Below, piece after piece: positions 60,334 through 64,000 of a stretch of DNA of 64,000 nucleotides; the first letter of the stretch is position 1, and every line of letters begins with the position of its first letter. The DNA lies in assembly GCA_937863385.1 (NCBI GenBank), contig CALMBW010000019.1:124001-188000 (forward strand). The letters run 5' to 3'. The notes beneath the pieces were generated by a model. The model was not told where the DNA came from. It worked only from the letters and a program-made list of their open reading frames with translations, and did not search any database. The position numbers were made by a program, and so were the translations under genes. The stretch comes from an uncultured Actinomycetes bacterium. GTDB taxonomy: Bacteria > Actinomycetota > CADDZG01 > WHSQ01.

Positions 60334-62057
60334 CAGCCCTGGTCCGCGAGCACCTCCGACGCACTCAGGCCCACCCCGGCCGATTCCAGATCCCCCGTCA
60401 CCGCTCGCTTGATTGCGCCAACCACGCGTCCGCACTCATCCACCAGTCCCCGCTCGGAGCTATCTCCGTTCAAGGAGAATGTGATCCCGCGGCGGTCGTA
60501 TCGCAGGCCCTTCAACGACTCCGCTCCGGGTGGAGGGTCGAGGATCGCAAGATTCTCACCGAAGAACGCGTAGGCGGCCGCTCCGGCCTGGGCGGCCTGC
60601 CACCATCCGATCCGGTACTGCAACGTGGATTCAGCCGAGTCACTGATGAACCCATCCATGCTGTCTAGGACCCCCAGCCTTGCCCCAGTCGCTTGGGTCA
60701 ACTCGACCGCTTGGGCGAAGCGCGCCATATGCGCCTCGCGGTCGAACTCGCCGTGGAACTTCCCGAAGACGACCGTCGGGTTCTCGAGCAGATACATGTC
60801 GGCCGGACGTTTCCCGTCACGGGGGCCGAGGGGTGAAGCGATCCCATCGATCTCGCCGAGTGCGTTCTGGACGGAGTGTGAGTTGGCGAAAACGGCCAGA
60901 CCGAGATCGTGTATCGCTTCAACGACCTCGACCTGGCGCTGCCTGGTCAGAAGAACGCCTTCCCCATCCGGTCCCTTTCGGCATCGCTGCCAAGCCGGGT
61001 CGCATACGTCGTACTCGTCAAGGAAGATCCCCGTGGCGCCCATCTCCTTCCACGCCCGCGCGCTCTCTCTGAAGTAGTCGAGGTCGAACACCATGTCGCG
61101 CGTTCCATCAGGTTTCTTCTGAGAGCCGATGAACGAGATGTAGCCCCATAGCTCGGTGCGATTGGATCCTCTTCGCAGACTTTGCATCAGGTTCATCGCG
61201 CCTGCATGACCGGAGCGGGTCTGCTCTTCCAAGCGAGCACCGAACACGACATGACGGAACTTAGAGAACACATCTACTGCGCAGGAAACATCGGTCTGAT
61301 CGAAACCGGAGCAGTCGCGCACGATCCACGGACTGCCCGAGTAGTAGAACGCCATGCGCTTCGGGACGCGGACACGCTCGCTTCTCAACTCGCGGGGGGC
61401 TTGCGGATATCTCGCTCCACCAAGGAAGCGAAGGGGCAGGGAGTTGTAGGAGGACTCGGCGGTCAAACGGACCTCGTCGGTAGCTGCCAGGTCATCGAGG
61501 GGGATACAGAAGAAGAAGCGCCCGGGCTCGGTACGGGTTCGGAGATCGCGCGAATGCATGTTGTTCCATGACCACTCGTTCGGCCGCTCGGCGCCGTATC
61601 GATAGATCGCAGAAGGGTCGACAAGGTAGTCCCAACCGGCATCCGAAAGCTGTGACTGTGCCGTCCACATACCGGTCATCCGATCGGAATCGACATCGAT
61701 GAGCAGCCGATGGATCGGAACCCCCGGTTTGACGTCCACCCGCACGAAGAGGTGGCGGGATCGAGGAAGATCGCCGGGGGCATCGGAAGTAGCCCAGATG
61801 GCTTCGATATCTCCCGCCGGGTCGTAGACGAGTGGCTCGAGCCCCTGCCAGCGCTGGATCGACCCGCATCCCGCGTCGTCGACGACCTGCTCGGCACGAG
61901 GGGCGCGCACCACCACAGGTCCCTTGTCCGCAGCGACATCGGATGCCGGAGATGCATCAACCAAGCGCACGCCGACGCCGGCCGCCACTAGCGTTGCAAC
62001 GACCACCAAGCGGGCCGCTACGCCCGCGCCGCGCTCGGATCGGATATGGGTTGCCAC
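60330..62057 (-). CDS. Secreted putative glycoside-hydrolase-like TIM-barrel protein
   Basis: 575 residues. Signal/anchor helix at 16-34. The middle reads as a TIM barrel with GATGIFLDEYDVCDPAW (~343-359; Asp/Glu pair as possible catalytic or sugar-binding residues), VVEAIHDLGLAVFANSH, and MYLLENPTVVFGKFHGEFDREAHMARFAQAVELTQ-like segments, then LDSMDGF. This pattern resembles GH114-like or similar putative glycosyl hydrolases, but I cannot name the family with certainty. An N-terminal Ig-like or beta domain of about 240 residues precedes it. It starts 114 bases from the divergent MFS gene. Confidence 0.6.
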   Translation of the reverse strand: MATHIRSERGAGVAARLVVVATLVAAGVGVRLVDASPASDVAADKGPVVVRAPRAEQVVDDAGCGSIQRWQGLEPLVYDPAGDIEAIWATSDAPGDLPRSRHLFVRVDVKPGVPIHRLLIDVDSDRMTGMWTAQSQLSDAGWDYLVDPSAIYRYGAERPNEWSWNNMHSRDLRTRTEPGRFFFCIPLDDLAATDEVRLTAESSYNSLPLRFLGGARYPQAPRELRSERVRVPKRMAFYYSGSPWIVRDCSGFDQTDVSCAVDVFSKFRHVVFGARLEEQTRSGHAGAMNLMQSLRRGSNRTELWGYISFIGSQKKPDGTRDMVFDLDYFRESARAWKEMGATGIFLDEYDVCDPAWQRCRKGPDGEGVLLTRQRQVEVVEAIHDLGLAVFANSHSVQNALGEIDGIASPLGPRDGKRPADMYLLENPTVVFGKFHGEFDREAHMARFAQAVELTQATGARLGVLDSMDGFISDSAESTLQYRIGWWQAAQAGAAAYAFFGENLAILDPPPGAESLKGLRYDRRGITFSLNGDSSERGLVDECGRVVGAIKRAVTGDLESAGVGLSASEVLADQGC

Positions 62058-62170
62058 CGCACTCCCTTTGAACTACGCCCAAAGGCATATGCAAGCCCCC
62101 AGCAGACCTCTTGGGAAGGGGGTTTAAGGGATTTCCTTCCAGCCAGTAGGCCATCCGGTAACTTTCCGCC

Positions 62171-63451
62171 GTGGAGAAAGCCGACGAGACCAAGCCCGAT
62201 GTAGCGCCAGGCCTGCTCGCTCGGGTGCGGCGCATCTCGGTGGATATCAGCCCCCTGAAGAACTCCCCCGACTACAGGAGGCTGTGGTCTGCCAGCCTGG
62301 TGTCGTACCTCGGGAGTTTCCTGACGGCGGTAGCGGTCCCTTACCAGGTCTACGAGCTGACCGGATCGACGGCCGCGGTGGGACTGATCGGTTTGGTTGA
62401 ACTCTTCCCGCTGCTACTGCTCTCTCTCGTTGGGGGGGCGATCGCAGACGCCGTAGATAGACGCAAGTTGCTGCTGATCACAGAGAGCCTGACCGCGGCC
62501 AGCTCTTTGGGACTCGCCTACAACGCGTCGCTAGACGATCCGCATGTCTGGCTGCTCTTCGTACTGGCGGGAGCCAACGCTGCGATGTACGCACTAGGCA
62601 CCCCGGCATTCCGATCCTTGACCCCTCTATTCGTGAAGACCGATGACCTCTCCGCCGCGGCCGCTCTCTCAGGGATGTCGCGGACACTGAGCGCTGTAGC
62701 GGGCCCTGCCGTGGCAGGTGTCTTGCTAGCGACCGTTGGGTTGACGCGCACGTACCTCTTCGACGCGGTCTCGTTCCTTGCCATCCTTGTCGCCGTCTTC
62801 AGGATGCGGCCGGTCCCCGTGTCCTCAGACGAGGATCGCTTCACGTTCAAGTCGATCCTTGATGGAGTGAGGTTCCTTCGCGGCCGGCCGGTGCTGCAGG
62901 GTTCTTTCATCGTGGACATCATCGCGATGGTCTTTGGGATGGCTACCGCACTCTTCCCAGCCGTGGCCGCAGAGTTGGGGGGACCTCAGGTACTGGGGCT
63001 TCTCTACTCCGCCCCCTACGCCGGAGCCCTCGTCGCCTCTTTGACCAGCGGCTGGACGGCCCGGGTCCACCGACACGGCTTGATCGTGTATCTAGCCGTC
63101 GCCGGATGGGCCATTTCCCTGATCGTTTTCGGGATGTCGAACACCTTGTGGCTGACCCTGTCGGCGCTCGCCGGCGCCGGAGCCTCGGACATGATCAGCG
63201 CCATCTTCCGCAGCACGATCCTTCAGACGGCAGCTCCGCCCAACATGATCGGGCGCCTCAGTGGTCTCGAACTAGCCGTTGTCACGAGCGGCCCATCGAT
63301 CGGCGACATCGAGGCAGGCTTGCTGGCTGCAGCAACCTCGGTGCGCTTCGCCATCGTCGCTGGTGGTGTTGCCTGCCTGGCAGGCATCGCCTTGATGACC
63401 GTGTTCTTGCCGCAGTTCGCGCTCTACGACTCTCGCGATCCGACGCCCTAA
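62171..63451 (+). CDS. MFS transporter (drug/efflux-type)
   Basis: 426 residues. Twelve-helix major facilitator fold: N-terminal cytoplasmic strand, motif A-type loop GGAIADAVDRRKLLLI after the second helix, and PTLTPLFV- and AGPAVAGVLL-type segments of the EntS/MFS-3 drug-efflux group. The start FSLPDYRRLWSAS-like sequence (PDYRRLWSASLVSYLGS) is typical of that group. Substrate unknown. No regulator gene is adjacent. Confidence 0.87.
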   Translation: MEKADETKPDVAPGLLARVRRISVDISPLKNSPDYRRLWSASLVSYLGSFLTAVAVPYQVYELTGSTAAVGLIGLVELFPLLLLSLVGGAIADAVDRRKLLLITESLTAASSLGLAYNASLDDPHVWLLFVLAGANAAMYALGTPAFRSLTPLFVKTDDLSAAAALSGMSRTLSAVAGPAVAGVLLATVGLTRTYLFDAVSFLAILVAVFRMRPVPVSSDEDRFTFKSILDGVRFLRGRPVLQGSFIVDIIAMVFGMATALFPAVAAELGGPQVLGLLYSAPYAGALVASLTSGWTARVHRHGLIVYLAVAGWAISLIVFGMSNTLWLTLSALAGAGASDMISAIFRSTILQTAAPPNMIGRLSGLELAVVTSGPSIGDIEAGLLAAATSVRFAIVAGGVACLAGIALMTVFLPQFALYDSRDPTP

Positions 63452-63457
63452 GGGTTG

Positions 63458-63784
63458 CTAGGCGTTAACCGGGGCCTCGCCTACGTGCAGGGTCCTGTAG
63501 TAAGCCTCGCGGGCACTTTGGAATGCGTCTTCCACACTGCCGCCGCTGCGGCGCGCGTTCCAAGCTGCCTCACGGGCAGCTATCGCGGCGTCCCGGCTGA
63601 AATCCGCGCCACTCACACGCAGATCGGTGATCCAATCCCGCACCGAGGGGATGTCGTGATTCGAGCGGCGGTCCCCCTGAAATGCTCCTTGCGCCGGCGC
63701 ATTACAACTAGGACACGCCGTGAGGCGAGCACCCGAAGTTCGTAGGACTGCACCGCAACTTCTACAAGAGATCTCGAACGACAT
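63458..63784 (-). CDS. Small zinc-ribbon protein
   Basis: 108 residues. N-terminal treble-clef/zinc-ribbon C7-x2-C10 ... C24-x2-C27 (CRSCGAVLRTSGARLTACPSC). A helical C-terminal half (DWITDLRVSGADFSRDAAIAAREAAWNARR ... ARE) follows. No family recognised beyond the zinc ribbon. It is convergent with the MFS gene, only six bases away. Confidence 0.65.
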   Translation of the reverse strand: MSFEISCRSCGAVLRTSGARLTACPSCNAPAQGAFQGDRRSNHDIPSVRDWITDLRVSGADFSRDAAIAAREAAWNARRSGGSVEDAFQSAREAYYRTLHVGEAPVNA

Positions 63785-63861
63785 CGTTCTCCCCCTAGCC
63801 CGCTCTGCCCCTCACCCGTCGATAACGCTGCCCCAATGATGCATCTTTCGTCAAGAGGCGA

Positions 63862-64000
63862 TCAGGTGGGCTCGGGTTGCGGCTCGACAGCGCTGCGGGT
63901 GAGCTCGTCATCCAAGACCTCGTGTCGCTTCAGATAGGTAGAAAGGCCCGCCTGGACGATCGCCGCCGCGGGTAGCGCCAAGAATGCGCCGATCGCCCCC
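63862..64000 (-). CDS. C-terminal fragment of an AI-2E family transporter (cut by window edge)
   Basis: The minus frame is open from the window edge to a TGA at 63862. The visible 46 residues GAIGAFLALPAAAIVQAGLSTYLKRHEVLDDE... match the end of PerM/AI-2E-family proteins (the LLALP-x-A-A-x-x-Q motif after the last helix) and resemble the end of the paralogue at 19819. The gene's start lies outside the window. Confidence 0.75.
   Translation of the reverse strand, partial: GAIGAFLALPAAAIVQAGLSTYLKRHEVLDDELTRSAVEPQPEPT

Overview
The window is from a high-GC Gram-positive chromosome, most likely an uncultured or deep-branching member of the Actinomycetota. The evidence is the actinobacterial order clpC - lysS - coaX - panD - panC - DUF2520 - folK - folB - folP - folE - ftsH - hpt - tilS - zinc metalloprotease, plus actinobacterial families (DUF3263, LytR_C, CysO-type carrier, DUF4235, NusG with an acidic N-terminal extension). 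A second block (Spo0H-type sigma factor, rlmB, cysS, ispF, ispD, carD, radA, with secE-nusG-rplK-rplA nearby) keeps an order also known from Firmicutes, so the layout looks ancestral. I cannot name a genus. Most genes are on the minus strand.

1-3.5 kb: end of rsgA, then rplA, rplK, nusG and secE. 3.6-8.1 kb: a compact minus-strand cassette of four tandem small peptides, a strong terminator, an M50-type membrane metallopeptidase with a PqqD-like N-terminal domain, a secreted protein made of CxxC-bearing repeats, and a lipoprotein. The last three genes overlap stop-to-start. This is the best candidate for an undescribed system. It lies where secE and tRNA-Trp are normally neighbours. 8.2-9.4 kb: a secreted LVIVD-repeat protein and a terminator.

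9.39-14.34 kb: a small integrated element bounded by a 44-bp direct repeat derived from the 3' half of tRNA-Trp. All its genes are on the plus strand: hypothetical proteins, a helix-turn-helix protein, a terminase-small-subunit-like protein, an excisionase-like protein and a tyrosine integrase. It has no capsid or tail genes and resembles a phage satellite.

14.4-26.5 kb: ECF sigma and anti-sigma factors, a hotdog-fold protein, two stand-alone receivers, DUF4395 and thioredoxin-like membrane proteins. Next comes a SAM riboswitch with a terminator that precedes a threonine-synthase-like enzyme and a CysO-like sulfur carrier. Then follow an AI-2E-family permease, otsA and otsB, LytR_C and DUF3263 proteins, glutamate dehydrogenase and tRNA-Thr.

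26.6-41.7 kb: sigH-like sigma, rlmB, cysS, ispF, ispD, carD, radA, an FtsX-type ABC exporter, clpC and an amino-acid-type binding lipoprotein. 41.8-56.6 kb: lysS, pantothenate genes (coaX, panD, panC), a tandem pair of secreted metalloprotease homologues (one with its active site lost), folate genes, ftsH, hpt, tilS and a zinc metalloprotease.

56.6-64 kb: small membrane and zinc-binding proteins, an MgtE-type transporter with a tandem PhoU/RCK-C partner, a DUF4235 protein, a secreted TIM-barrel-like protein, an MFS transporter, a zinc-ribbon protein and the end of a second AI-2E-family permease cut by the window edge.
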